64,000 nt of DNA from Polyangium sp. 6x1. Lineage in GTDB: Bacteria; Myxococcota_A; Polyangia; Polyangiales; Polyangiaceae. The notes under the pieces are model-generated. The model ran no database searches and was not told where the DNA came from. It saw only the letters and a program-made list of their open reading frames with translations. Positions 16,884 through 25,451 of this stretch are shown piece by piece; within the stretch, counting starts at the first letter, position 1; each line of letters begins with the position of its first letter. The DNA lies in assembly GCF_029946515.1 (NCBI RefSeq), contig NZ_JARZHH010000063.1, positions 1-64,000 on the forward strand, written 5' to 3'. A program made the position numbers and the translations under genes.

Positions 16884-19007
16884 GTGACCGGCAAGGCGGA
16901 CCGCCTGCGAGAGCTCACGGCCCGGGTCGAGGAGCTCGAGGCCAGGCTCGAACGCTCCGAGAAGACCGTCCGCGCCCTGCGCGACGTGGGGCTCGCGCTC
17001 GGCTCCACACTCGACCTCGACCAGCTCCTCGAGCTCATCCTCGGCAAGATCACGGAGCTGCTCGAAGCCGATCGGGCCACGCTGTACCTGCTCGACGAAC
17101 AGCGAAAGATGCTGCTGTCGCGGGTGATGCTCGGCGGCGAGGTGCGCTCGATCGAGCTGCCTGTCGGCGAAGGCATCGCCGGCCACGTCGCCAAGCACGG
17201 CAAGATCGCCCGCGTCAAGGACGCGTACCGAGACAAACGCTTCCAGCGCACGTGGGACGACCTCACGGGCTACCGGACGCGCTCGATCCTCGCCGCACCG
17301 ATGCGCAACCACGTGGGCCGCACGATCGGCGTCGTGCAGGTCTTGAACAAGCACGGCGGCAAGGGCGAGTTCTCGCAACACGACGAGGAGCTGCTCTCGG
17401 CGCTCGCCACGCAGGCGGCCATCTCGATCGACAACTCGCGCCTGTTCCTCTCGGTCATCCAGAAGAACATGCAGCTCGTCGAGACGAAGGAGCAGCTCGA
17501 GCACCGCGTCGCCGATCTGAAGCTGCTCTTCGAGCTCGAAACGGCGATGAGCGGGGCCTCGTCGCTCGAAGAGCTGAGCCGCGCCGTGATCGCCGAGGCC
17601 TCGAAGGCGTGCGAGGCGCGCGCCGGAGGACTGCTGGTCGACGAGGGCGAGGCCGGCGTGTTCCTGTACTTCGTCGACGCGTCGGCGCCCGGCGTCTCGG
17701 TGCGCGACGTCGACGTGAAGCGACTGCCCGTCAAGCGCGGCGAAGGCCTGCTCGGCTGGGCCATGACGCACAACGAGTCGATCCACCTCGGCCCGAAGGA
17801 CCCGCCGATCGGGCCCGTCGCCGAGGCCGCGCTCGCGCACATGCATCCGTCGCTCGACCTGGAGATCGAGAGCGCGATCGTCGTGCCGCTCGAAGGCGAG
17901 GAAGACACGTCGCTCGGCGCGCTCGGGCTCTACAACGCGAAGAACACGCTCGGCTTCACGCAGGACGATCGATCGCTCCTGCGGCTCGTGTCGGCGAACG
18001 CGTCGACCGCGGTGCGCCTCTTCCGCTCGCGCACCGAGCGCGAGAAGAGCGAGCGGCTCACGGCGATCGGAAGGCTGCTCTCCGGCGTGATGCACGACAT
18101 GCGCACGCCGCTCACGGTGATCAGCGGCTACGTGCAGCTCATGGCGACCGCGAGCGAGCCCGGGGTGCGCGCCGAGCACGCGCGGCTCATCCTGAAGCAG
18201 TTCGACGCGATCAGCGCGATGCAGCGCGAGCTCCTGGAGTTCGCGCGCGGCGAGCGCAGCATCCTCGTGCGCAAGGTCTACCTGACGAAGTTCTTCGGCG
18301 ACCTGGAGAAGCAGCTCCAGCTCGACCTCGCAGGCAACCGCGTCACGATCGTGATGGAGCTCGACGACCGCGGCACCGCGCGCTTCGACGAGACGAAGAT
18401 GACGCGCGTCGTGCACAACCTCGTGCGGAACGCCGTCGAGGCGATGGAGCCGCACGGCGGCGGCAAGGTCGTGCTGCGCGCGCTCCGACAAGGCGCGGAC
18501 TTCGTGCTGAGCGTCTCGGACACGGGGCGCGGCATCCCGCCGGAGATCCGCGAGCGGCTGTTCCACTCGTTCGTGACGAGCGGCAAGCGCGGCGGCACCG
18601 GCCTCGGCCTCGCGATCGTCAAGAAGATCGTCGACGAGCACAGCGGCTCGATCGAGGTCGATTCGTCCGAGCGCGGAACGACGTTCACGATCCGCATCCC
18701 GCAAGAGACGCCGACGAACGCGACGATCGCGCCGCCGGCCCCGCACGCGCCGTCGCAGGTGCCGCCGTCGCCGAGCGCGCGCATCGACGAGGCGACGGGT
18801 CTGCCGCTCGTGCATGGGCAAAACCCCACGCCGGCCTCGGGCGCCGCGGCGACCGCGCGCTCGCCGCAAGCGCAGGCAGCCGAGGAGACCGAGGCGGGTC
18901 GATCGGCCAAGACGTCGCGAGCGAGCCAACCCGGCGACGACGCGCCGCCGAGCCGACGCAGCGGCCGCGCGAGCAACCCCGGTCAGCCGGCGGGACGAAC
19001 CGGATAG
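16884..19007 (+). CDS. Soluble sensor histidine kinase with two GAF domains
   Basis: 707 residues starting with GTG. An N-terminal coiled coil (LTARVEELEARLERSEKTV) leads to a first GAF domain (about 35-185, ending LATQAAISIDNSRLFLS), a second GAF-like domain (about 215-375), HisKA with the phospho-accepting His near residue 404 (GVMHDMRTPLTVISGY) and HATPase_c with N box NLVRNAVEAM, VSDTGRGIPPEI and GGTGLGLAIVKKIVDEH. There is no membrane helix, so it senses something in the cytoplasm. A 100-residue Pro/Ala tail ends the protein. The Fe-S gene follows after 57 bases and a second kinase comes next; no response regulator is adjacent. Confidence 0.93.
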   Translation: MTGKADRLRELTARVEELEARLERSEKTVRALRDVGLALGSTLDLDQLLELILGKITELLEADRATLYLLDEQRKMLLSRVMLGGEVRSIELPVGEGIAGHVAKHGKIARVKDAYRDKRFQRTWDDLTGYRTRSILAAPMRNHVGRTIGVVQVLNKHGGKGEFSQHDEELLSALATQAAISIDNSRLFLSVIQKNMQLVETKEQLEHRVADLKLLFELETAMSGASSLEELSRAVIAEASKACEARAGGLLVDEGEAGVFLYFVDASAPGVSVRDVDVKRLPVKRGEGLLGWAMTHNESIHLGPKDPPIGPVAEAALAHMHPSLDLEIESAIVVPLEGEEDTSLGALGLYNAKNTLGFTQDDRSLLRLVSANASTAVRLFRSRTEREKSERLTAIGRLLSGVMHDMRTPLTVISGYVQLMATASEPGVRAEHARLILKQFDAISAMQRELLEFARGERSILVRKVYLTKFFGDLEKQLQLDLAGNRVTIVMELDDRGTARFDETKMTRVVHNLVRNAVEAMEPHGGGKVVLRALRQGADFVLSVSDTGRGIPPEIRERLFHSFVTSGKRGGTGLGLAIVKKIVDEHSGSIEVDSSERGTTFTIRIPQETPTNATIAPPAPHAPSQVPPSPSARIDEATGLPLVHGQNPTPASGAAATARSPQAQAAEETEAGRSAKTSRASQPGDDAPPSRRSGRASNPGQPAGRTG

Positions 19008-19064
19008 GGCCTCGGAATCGGCGGATCCCTTGCGCTCATCGCCCCGGGAGCAGAGACTCCGGAG

Positions 19065-20162
19065 GTGCTCCGCCTGCCGATCGTCGCCACGCACAAACGC
19101 GCGCTCGAGACGTGCGTGTACTGCCCGAAGCTCTGCCGCGCCGCGTGCCCCGTCTCGAACGCGGAGGCGAGCGAGACGGTGACGCCGTGGGGCAAGATGA
19201 GCCTCACGTACTTCGCAGGCCGCGGCGACGTGCCCGTCGAGGCAGAGCACACGGCGCCGGCGTGGGCCTGCACGGGCTGCCACGCGTGCCGCGAGAAGTG
19301 CGACCACAGGAACGAGCCCGCGACCGTGCTCGTGGAGTCGCGCGCGGACTTTTTTGCGCGCGGCGCGGCGCCGAAAGGGGCCGTGGACGTCGTGACGCGG
19401 ACCCACGAGCGCGCGAGCGAGACGGCCGCTGCGCTCGACGCGATGGAGGCCGAGATGCCGCGGCACGGGCCCGTCGCGGCCGGCGTGCTCGTCGGTTGCT
19501 CGTACGTCCGGAAGAACCCGTCCGTGGCGCGAGACGCGCTCGCGGCCGCGGCGAAGCTCGTCGGCGGACCGGTGCGCGCGATTCGAGGCTGCTGCGGCCT
19601 TCCCTCGCTCCACGCGGGCGACCGTGAAGGTTTCCGTGTCGCAGCCGAGCGCCTCGCCGCCGAGGTCGCCGAGGTCCCGCGCCTCGTCGTCGTGGACCCG
19701 GGCTGCGCGCGCGCTGCGATGGTCGAGCACGCGCGCGTGGGCGTCACCCTGCCCCGCGAGCCCGAGCTGCTCGTCGACCTCGCGCACGCCGCACAGGACC
19801 GCCTGCGCGTGCTTCCCGAGCTCGCAGACACGACCGTGCGGTGGCATGCGCCGTGTCAGCTCGGCCGTGGGCTCGGCCGGTACGACGAGCCGCGCGCGCT
19901 GCTCGCGAAGATGGCCGGCAAGGAACCTGCGACGTTCCAGCGCGACCGCGAGCACGGCGAATGCAGCGGCGCAGGCGGCCTCTTGCCGGTGACGCGGCCG
20001 CGGACCAGCGAGGCCATCGCGGACGCGCGCATCGCCGAGCACAAGGCGAAGGGCGGCGGCCTGCTCGTGACGGCGTGCGCGTCGAGCCTGCGGCGCTTCC
20101 GCAGCCGCGGCGAAGAGGCCGAGGACCTCGTCAGCCTGCTCGCGCGGGCGCTCGCTCCCTGA
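19065..20162 (+). CDS. Fe-S oxidoreductase-like protein (ferredoxin-type clusters plus CCG domains)
   Basis: 365 residues. The N-terminus carries two cluster motifs, CVYCPKLCRAACP and CTGCHACREKC, expected to bind 4Fe-4S clusters. The rest resembles the heterodisulfide-reductase/GlcF subunit type with a CCG motif (RGCCGLPSLHAGD) and a degenerate second one (HAPCQLGRG with HGECSGAGG). Family members pass electrons from flavoprotein dehydrogenases to quinones or disulfides; no flavoprotein partner lies next to it. The GTG start lies directly behind a GGAG and is uncertain. It is sandwiched between two histidine kinase genes, 13 bases before the second, so co-transcription is likely. Confidence 0.85.
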   Translation: MLRLPIVATHKRALETCVYCPKLCRAACPVSNAEASETVTPWGKMSLTYFAGRGDVPVEAEHTAPAWACTGCHACREKCDHRNEPATVLVESRADFFARGAAPKGAVDVVTRTHERASETAAALDAMEAEMPRHGPVAAGVLVGCSYVRKNPSVARDALAAAAKLVGGPVRAIRGCCGLPSLHAGDREGFRVAAERLAAEVAEVPRLVVVDPGCARAAMVEHARVGVTLPREPELLVDLAHAAQDRLRVLPELADTTVRWHAPCQLGRGLGRYDEPRALLAKMAGKEPATFQRDREHGECSGAGGLLPVTRPRTSEAIADARIAEHKAKGGGLLVTACASSLRRFRSRGEEAEDLVSLLARALAP

Positions 20163-20175
20163 GCTCGCGGCGCGC

Positions 20176-21744
20176 ATGTCGACACCGAAAGCACCTCGCC
20201 GCAGGCGGACCGTATCGAGCAGGCTCCTCGCGAGCTACGTGCTCGTGCTCGTCGCCTTCGCGCTCACCGTGACGTGGAGCTTCCGCGCGCTCCGCGACAC
20301 GGCGCAGGGCGCGGAGCTCTTGCGCAGCGGATACGCGCCGCTCCTGCTCCGCGTGGGCGAGGCGCTCGCCGCGCAGAACGTGTTCAACGCGCAGCTCAAC
20401 CACATCACCGCGGCGAAGAACCCCGGCGACGTGCGCGAGTGGATCGAGACCGCGCGCCGCACGCGCCCGCTCACGTTCGCGCACGTGCGCGAGGCCGCGG
20501 AGAAAGGGCTCGTCGACGAGGATCCTTCCGTCGCGAAGTTCCAGGAAGAGATCGTGCGCGAGGCCGCGGCCATCGAAAAACTCGTCGGCGCGGATCCCGA
20601 GCGGTTCGGGCAGCTCTTCCAGGCGCTCGCGGTGAGCGACCGCGAGGCCGCGGAGCGCGCGCGGGACGAGCTCTTGAAGCGCGAGGCCGAGGGCGCGCAG
20701 CGCCTGCGCGCGATCAAGCTGCGCGTCGAGGAGCGGATGGAGAGCCTCACGGCCGAGGCGAAGCGACGCGAGGCCCGATCGATCCAGCTCCTCGTCGGTC
20801 TCTTCGTGCTCACGCTGCTCGTCGGCGTGGTCATCTCGCTCTACGCGCGCCGCGTGCTCGCGCCGCTCACGGCCGTCACCGAGCGCGCGAAGGCCGTCGC
20901 GCGAGGCGACCTCACGCCGCGCGAGGTCGTGGCCTCGAACGACGAGATTGGCGAGCTCGCGACGACGTTCGAGGGCATGGTCGCCGCCATCCAGCGCGCC
21001 CGGAGCGAGCTCGTGAGCGCCGAGCGCCTCGCCGCCATCGGCAAGATGGCCGCGCACGTCACGCACGAGATCCGCAATCCGCTCTCGTCGATCGGCCTGA
21101 ACCTCGAGCTGCTCGAAGAAGAGGTCGCCTCGTCCGACAACAAGGAGGCCTCGCAGCTCGTCGTCGCCATCAAGGCCGAGGTCGAGCGGCTCTCGCGCAT
21201 CGCCGAGCAGTACCTCAGCATCTCGCGCAGGCCTCGTCCGAGGCTCGAACGCGAGCGCGTCGAGGACCTCGCGCGCGAGCTCGTGGCCTTCGTGCGGCCC
21301 GAGCTCGACCGCGGCGGCGTGGCGAGCCGCGTGGACGCCGACGACGATCTGCCCGACGCGCGCCTCGACGAGTCGCAGTTCCGTCAAGCGCTCCTGAACC
21401 TCGTGCGCAACGCGCGCGAGGCCATGGCCAAAGGCGGCGAGCTCGTCGTCTCGATCCGCAAGGCCGAGGACAGCGGCATCGATCTCGCGGTCGACGACAC
21501 GGGCTCGGGCGTGCCCGAGGAGCTACGCGCGTCGATCTTCGATCCCTTCTTCACCACGAAGCAACGCGGCACCGGCCTCGGCCTCGCGGTCACGCGCGAC
21601 ATCGTCGAGGCGCACGGCGGGACGATCCGATGCCTCGGCCGCGAAGGCGGCGGCACGCGGTTTTTGATTCACCTGCCTGCGGCGGGCGTGTCCACGTCGG
21701 ATCAGACCGAGGCGCCGTCGTACTCGTCGGAGAACAGCCGGTAG
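20176..21744 (+). CDS. Membrane sensor histidine kinase with HAMP domain
   Basis: 522 residues. Membrane helix 1 (LLASYVLVLVAFALTV, about 18-35), a mostly helical periplasmic sensor of about 160 residues, helix 2 (LLVGLFVLTLLVGVVISLYA, about 202-221), HAMP (VLAPLTAVTERAKAVARGDL), HisKA with His near 297 (AAHVTHEIRNPLSSIG) and HATPase_c with NLVRNAREAM, VDDTGSGVPEEL and GTGLGLAVTRDIVEAHGG. It looks like a NtrB-type orphan kinase. It follows the Fe-S gene by 13 bases; its 3' end overlaps the convergent metallopeptidase gene by 43 bases. Confidence 0.94.
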   Translation: MSTPKAPRRRRTVSSRLLASYVLVLVAFALTVTWSFRALRDTAQGAELLRSGYAPLLLRVGEALAAQNVFNAQLNHITAAKNPGDVREWIETARRTRPLTFAHVREAAEKGLVDEDPSVAKFQEEIVREAAAIEKLVGADPERFGQLFQALAVSDREAAERARDELLKREAEGAQRLRAIKLRVEERMESLTAEAKRREARSIQLLVGLFVLTLLVGVVISLYARRVLAPLTAVTERAKAVARGDLTPREVVASNDEIGELATTFEGMVAAIQRARSELVSAERLAAIGKMAAHVTHEIRNPLSSIGLNLELLEEEVASSDNKEASQLVVAIKAEVERLSRIAEQYLSISRRPRPRLERERVEDLARELVAFVRPELDRGGVASRVDADDDLPDARLDESQFRQALLNLVRNAREAMAKGGELVVSIRKAEDSGIDLAVDDTGSGVPEELRASIFDPFFTTKQRGTGLGLAVTRDIVEAHGGTIRCLGREGGGTRFLIHLPAAGVSTSDQTEAPSYSSENSR

Positions 21745-22724
21745 CTGTCGGCGTTCGTCACGGCCGTCGCGGGGGCCGCGACCGCGATCGCGAGGCACTT
21801 GGGTGGTCCGTAGAGCACCTGGCCCTTCGCATTTTTCTCGTCGTTCGTGGCGCACAGGGCGTGCGACAGCTCGTGGATGATCACGCCGGCCGCGGACATC
21901 TTGAACACGTCGGTCGGGTGGGAGACGACCTGGCAGTCCGCGAAGAAGGCGCCGCCGAGGAGGATGTGCGTGCGGTCGCGCTCGGCGCCGCCTCTCGGGA
22001 AACCTGGGATGAAACAGCCGTAGTTCCCGAGCTCCTCGGTGAGCGGCAAGTCAGGGTCGTGGTAGAAACTGCCGGGCTGATCATTCGGCTTCCTCGTGAC
22101 GCCTGCGCCCCGGTAATACAGCTTGAGCGGGCGCGTCGTGACATCGCGGAACATCGTCTCGACGTTCCTTCGCACCGTGTCGTAGCGCGTCGCTTCCATC
22201 GGGCCGAACCATCGCTCGAAGCGCGTGCGCTCCTTGGCATCGGCCTTCGCCGCGGCGATGCCTTGATACATGTCGCCGAGGATCCGCTTGGCCTTGGTGA
22301 CGGCCGCTTCCGCGCGCCGCGCCGCGTCCGCAGGGCCGTAGTTGAACGACTCGGCGATCTGCACCGTGCCGCCCGGCGGCGTGGCGGCGACGGACTTGGC
22401 CCATCCGACGACGAGGCCCCGGAGCTGCGCTTCCGTCAGCGAATCGGCGATCTGCTTGCACGTGGCCATCTGCACGTCGGTCCTCTTTCCGAGGACACGC
22501 TCCGCGAGCAGGTAGACCCGCTCGACGTGCCGGCGCTGCGTCCCGCCGATGTGAATTCCCCCGATCGACAAGAGCTTGCTCAGGTTTGCCCGCGCGGGTC
22601 CGTTCGCGAACGCGGACATCAACTGGTTCTGGATCGCATCCTTGAGCCCCCGCCCCTCCGCGGGAAAGAGCACCATGATCTGCTTCATGGTCTCGTTGAT
22701 GCGAACCTCGTCGTCCTTGGACAT
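21702..22724 (-). CDS. M35-like (aspzincin) metallopeptidase domain protein
   Basis: 340 residues. The zinc motif IIHELSHAL places His284 and His288 as ligands and Glu285 as the base; the third ligand of the aspzincin type is expected in the TNADSY segment (Asp near 326). The spacing and the YGPPKCLAIA block fit the M35 / lysine-specific metallo-endopeptidase-like domain. Upstream is a helical region of about 200 residues of unknown role. M35 enzymes are usually secreted, but no signal peptide is visible (start MSKDDEVRINETMKQ). It could be exported by a non-classical route or act as an effector. Confidence 0.75.
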   Translation of the reverse strand: MSKDDEVRINETMKQIMVLFPAEGRGLKDAIQNQLMSAFANGPARANLSKLLSIGGIHIGGTQRRHVERVYLLAERVLGKRTDVQMATCKQIADSLTEAQLRGLVVGWAKSVAATPPGGTVQIAESFNYGPADAARRAEAAVTKAKRILGDMYQGIAAAKADAKERTRFERWFGPMEATRYDTVRRNVETMFRDVTTRPLKLYYRGAGVTRKPNDQPGSFYHDPDLPLTEELGNYGCFIPGFPRGGAERDRTHILLGGAFFADCQVVSHPTDVFKMSAAGVIIHELSHALCATNDEKNAKGQVLYGPPKCLAIAVAAPATAVTNADSYRLFSDEYDGASV

Positions 22725-22763
22725 GACAAGCTCCCCTCGAAGACTTGTCAGCTTACATGATGT

Positions 22764-23240
22764 TCAAGGAAGGGCGCCGCCGCCCCAGGGCACGAGCACG
22801 AGGAACACGAACGCGACGAGCACGAGCATCAGGATGCTCGTCACGAGGTACGTCGACCGCGGCGAGCGCGACGTGCTCCATCCATCGCCGTAGAATTTTC
22901 CCCGCGAGCGCGTGCGCAGCTTCTTCTGCACGCCTCCGAGCAGGCTCGGCGCCACCGAGCCCGGCGGCGGACGCAGCGCGCGTCGCAAGAGCTCGCGCAC
23001 CTCGACCTCGTCGAGCGGCGCTTCGTCCTCGTCCTCGTCGTGCTTCTTCGCCGCGCGCTTCTCGTCCGCTCCTGCCGTCTCGTCCTTCGCCGCGGCCTTC
23101 TCTTCGGCGTCGAGCCAGCGCTCTGCTTCGGCGGCGAGGCGCTCGGCCTGCTCTTCGCTGATGTCGCCCTCCGGGCCGAGCAACTCGTGTTCGTCGGCCG
23201 GCGCGCCCGCCTCTGGCTTTCGCTTCGCGTCGCCGCTCAT
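22764..23240 (-). CDS. Single-helix membrane protein coupled to an ECF sigma factor (possible anti-sigma factor)
   Basis: 158 residues from an ATG at 23240 that overlaps the sigma-factor stop by four bases (ATGA). The N-terminal two thirds is charged and cytoplasmic (EEQAERLAAEAERWLDAEEK, then an Asp/Glu-rich DEDEDEAPLDEVEVRELL), followed by a basic KKLRTRSRGKFYGDGW and one membrane helix (TYLVTSILMLVLVAFVFLVL) at the C-terminus. Position and topology fit an anti-sigma factor, but it lacks the HxxxCxxC zinc motif of the common class. The function is therefore inferred only from operon structure. Confidence 0.65.
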   Translation of the reverse strand: MSGDAKRKPEAGAPADEHELLGPEGDISEEQAERLAAEAERWLDAEEKAAAKDETAGADEKRAAKKHDEDEDEAPLDEVEVRELLRRALRPPPGSVAPSLLGGVQKKLRTRSRGKFYGDGWSTSRSPRSTYLVTSILMLVLVAFVFLVLVPWGGGALP

Positions 23241-23863
23241 GCCTTCTTCTCGTTCCTCAGCTTGTCGCCGAGCGCCTTCTCGACCAGGGCCCGAAGCTGC
23301 GCGCGTGCGCGGAAAATGCGGCTCTTCACCGTGCCTTCCGGCAGTCCCGTCACCTCCGCGATCTCGTCGTAGGACATGTCCTCCACGTCGCGCAGGATCA
23401 GGACCTCGCGGAAGTCCGCGTCGACTTGCTCGATCGCACGCTTGACGATGCGCTCGAGCTGCATGCCCTCCAGAATCTCGTCGGGGCGGTTGATCGCCCC
23501 GCTCACCGTGACGCCCTTGCCCGCGTCGCCGTCCACGCGATCGGCGATCTCGTGGACGTCCTCTTGCTCGCCCACCTTGCGCCGCGAGAGGTACTTCGCC
23601 TTGTTCTTGCAGAGGTTCACGGCGATCCGGAAGATCCACGTGGAGAGCTTCGACTCTCCGCGGAACTGATCGATCGCCTTGAAGACCTGGACGAAGACCT
23701 CTTGCGCGAGGTCCTCGGCCTCCTCGCGCCTGCCGATCATCCGGAACACGAGCGCGAACACGCGCCGCTCGTAGGCGACGACGAGCTCGTTGAAGGCCGA
23801 CTCGTCACGCGCCACGAGACGCGCGACGAACCTGGCCTCCTCGGTCTCGTCGTCGCTCGTCAC
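23237..23863 (-). CDS. ECF-type RNA polymerase sigma factor (RpoE-like)
   Basis: 208 residues with region 2 (FNELVVAYERRVFALVFRMI, RREEAEDLAQEVFVQVFKAI) and region 4 (LILRDVEDMSYDEIAEVTGL, PEGTVKSRIFRARAQL). It would direct RNA polymerase to a small regulon, probably envelope stress. The GTG start at 23863 begins with an acidic MTSDDETEEARF. Its stop overlaps the downstream membrane protein gene, so the pair should be co-translated. Region 2-4 linker is longer than in classical RpoE. Confidence 0.95.
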   Translation of the reverse strand: MTSDDETEEARFVARLVARDESAFNELVVAYERRVFALVFRMIGRREEAEDLAQEVFVQVFKAIDQFRGESKLSTWIFRIAVNLCKNKAKYLSRRKVGEQEDVHEIADRVDGDAGKGVTVSGAINRPDEILEGMQLERIVKRAIEQVDADFREVLILRDVEDMSYDEIAEVTGLPEGTVKSRIFRARAQLRALVEKALGDKLRNEKKA

Positions 23864-24268
23864 GAAAGGCTGCTCCCTCGGCAGCTACGGTAAACGCCCT
23901 CGCACGCGCAGCGCTAGAGTCTGTCTCGCGTGCCTGTCGTCTTCCGCGCGCTCCGCGGACCGGTCGAGCCTGGCGGCCCGCCTTCCTGCCCCCCGCGGGC
24001 TTGGTTCCGGCGCATGGATTCGAACCATGATTAGGGGATTCAAAGTCCCCCGTCCTGCCCTTAGACGACGCCGGAGGGAGCTCCGGGAGTGACCGGAGCG
24101 CCAGAGGGGCGGGACGATAGCGCGACTCTCCTCGCTTGGCACGCGCCGAGGAGATGGTCCGGACCGTCCCCGGGAGGGTAAGCGCCGTCTCCGCGACGGT
24201 CGTTACCCTCTCCGAAGAGGGTCGAGACCCTCCGGCGGGAGGGTCGTTCCCCTCCGGGGGGAGGGTCG
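23864..24268. other. Intergenic region holding tRNA-Gln and most of a palindrome array
   Basis: 405 bases without a protein gene. It contains tRNA-Gln (24002-24075, minus strand) and the tandem array at 24153-24297. The remainder shows nothing recognisable. Confidence 0.6.
24002..24075 (-). tRNA. tRNA-Gln (anticodon TTG)
   Basis: On the minus strand the acceptor stem TCCGGCG pairs with CGCCGGA, followed by discriminator A and an encoded CCA. The anticodon stem GGGGA/TCCCC encloses the loop CTTTGAA with anticodon TTG, and the T arm CATGG-TTCGAAT-CCATG is perfect. All cloverleaf elements are visible, and U1-A72 is typical of tRNA-Gln. 74 nt including CCA. No integrase or duplicated 3' end is seen beside it. 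Confidence 0.95.
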
Positions 24269-24297
24269 CTACCGTCGGACGCCCCGTCGCGACCGTC
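24153..24297. repeat. Tandem array of seven 16-bp palindromes at 21-22 bp period
   Basis: Units start at 24153, 24174, 24195, 24217, 24239, 24261 and 24282 (spacing 21, 21, 22, 22, 22, 21), with a weak eighth at 24304. Typical units are GAGGGTCGAGACCCTC (24217) and GAGGGTCGCTACCGTC (24261); the general form is GAGGGTCG-NN-ACC(C/G)TC... in dyad symmetry, separated by 5-6 variable bases. The period is two helical turns, so all units face the same side of the DNA. The array lies between tRNA-Gln and the GYF_2 gene and just overlaps the latter's last codons. Confidence 0.8.
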
Positions 24298-25228
24298 TCT
24301 GCCCAGGGTCGGCATGGTGGCGCGCCGACGGCGGAGGGGGCGCCACGGGGGTCGCTTCCATCTGCCGCACGGTCACAGCCGTCCTCTGCCCCACCTTCGA
24401 CACGAGCTCGGAGGCGCCGGCCACGAGCGTGGGACGGTCCGCACCCACGCCTTGCCCGGACAGGACCACGGGCGCGATCCCTCGATGCACGAGCGCGACG
24501 CCCACGGCCGTCACCGCCACGACACACCCGAGCATGAAGGAGAGCCCTCCCTGCCCTGCAAAAGACCCTCGCGACCCACCCTTGCGACCGAAGGGCCACG
24601 CGCGAAGAGGGAGCGAAATGGGCTCCGAGTGGGTCTCGTCCCCCTCGGCAGACCGTACACGCGGAGGGTCTCCCGTCTGCGCCACGGCCCCGGTGAAGGT
24701 GAGAGGCGTCCTCGCCTCCCCCCGGGCGGGCGTGAGCGCGACGTCCGGCAGCGGCGCGGGCGTCACGAGGGGCGGGTCGAACGACACAGAATCGGCGAGC
24801 GCGTAGGCGAGCTCGGGGATCTGCGCGATTTGAGTCCAGCCTTCCATTCCGTCGCGCCAGACCGTGGTCTCGGCGCCGATTTCGCCCCTGGCGAGGGCCA
24901 TCCAGAGCTCGAACGTGGTCATGGCCCTGAGGCCATCGCCGAGCTCGACGCACCATTCCGGCATAAGCCTCCCGCTCTCGGTGCTCTCCTCGTCGAGGTC
25001 GATGCGCGCGAGCTTGCGGCGTTTTTTATGGTTCGCGAACCAGGCCTTCGGGTTCGAGCGCTCGTAGGGGAGGGTCGGATGGCTCTCGCGCGCGAGCGGC
25101 AACGGATCCACGTCGGTCGGGCGGTCCGAGTCGGGCGGGAGCATGGAGGAGCGCGAACGGAAGACCGAGGGGATCGTGTCTTCCGGACTCCTGCTTTCGA
25201 TGGACGACGACGCACACGACGCCTGCAT
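24269..25228 (-). CDS. GYF_2-domain protein with one membrane helix
   Basis: 319 residues from the ATG at 25228 (AAGGGG upstream); a longer in-frame start 20 codons earlier is less likely. Residues about 90-140 form a GYF_2-type (DUF4339) domain with the usual LARGEIGAETTVWRDGMEGW pattern, often used for peptide binding. A basic patch NHKKRRKLARID precedes it. A membrane helix at about 228-248 (LSFMLGCVVAVTAVGVALVH) leaves a short periplasmic tail rich in Pro and Arg. The domain is common in myxobacterial motility and signalling proteins, but the role here is unknown. The last codons lie in the palindrome array. Confidence 0.7.
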   Translation of the reverse strand: MQASCASSSIESRSPEDTIPSVFRSRSSMLPPDSDRPTDVDPLPLARESHPTLPYERSNPKAWFANHKKRRKLARIDLDEESTESGRLMPEWCVELGDGLRAMTTFELWMALARGEIGAETTVWRDGMEGWTQIAQIPELAYALADSVSFDPPLVTPAPLPDVALTPARGEARTPLTFTGAVAQTGDPPRVRSAEGDETHSEPISLPLRAWPFGRKGGSRGSFAGQGGLSFMLGCVVAVTAVGVALVHRGIAPVVLSGQGVGADRPTLVAGASELVSKVGQRTAVTVRQMEATPVAPPPPSARHHADPGQRRSRRGVRR

Positions 25229-25451
25229 GAGACGCCCCTTCCCGACAAACGCACGGCATCCGCAGGCCCCGCGATATGGGGCGAGCACGGACGCTCGGCG
25301 TGACTAGGGCGCTCCTACAGGGTTGTCGTGAGGTCGGCCAAGTTTTTCGTGGGGCTCACGAGCGGGCCTTTCCTCTGCGGGGCGGGTACACCGTGAGGAC
25401 GGACACGCAGCACGTTGACAGAGCTGCGGGGGGCCTGCTCGCATCTTGGCG

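Noticed and set aside
16797-20177. 1126-codon minus-strand open frame
   Set aside because: Antisense to the GAF kinase and Fe-S genes, low-complexity Arg/Ala/Leu content caused by GC-rich third positions.
24002-24075. tRNA-Gln as integration site of a mobile element
   Set aside because: No integrase, no repeated tRNA 3' end, and housekeeping genes follow on both sides.
25415-25420. TTGACA as a promoter for the lipoprotein gene
   Set aside because: No acceptable -10 at the right distance (TCGCAT at 18 bases) and too close to the start codon.
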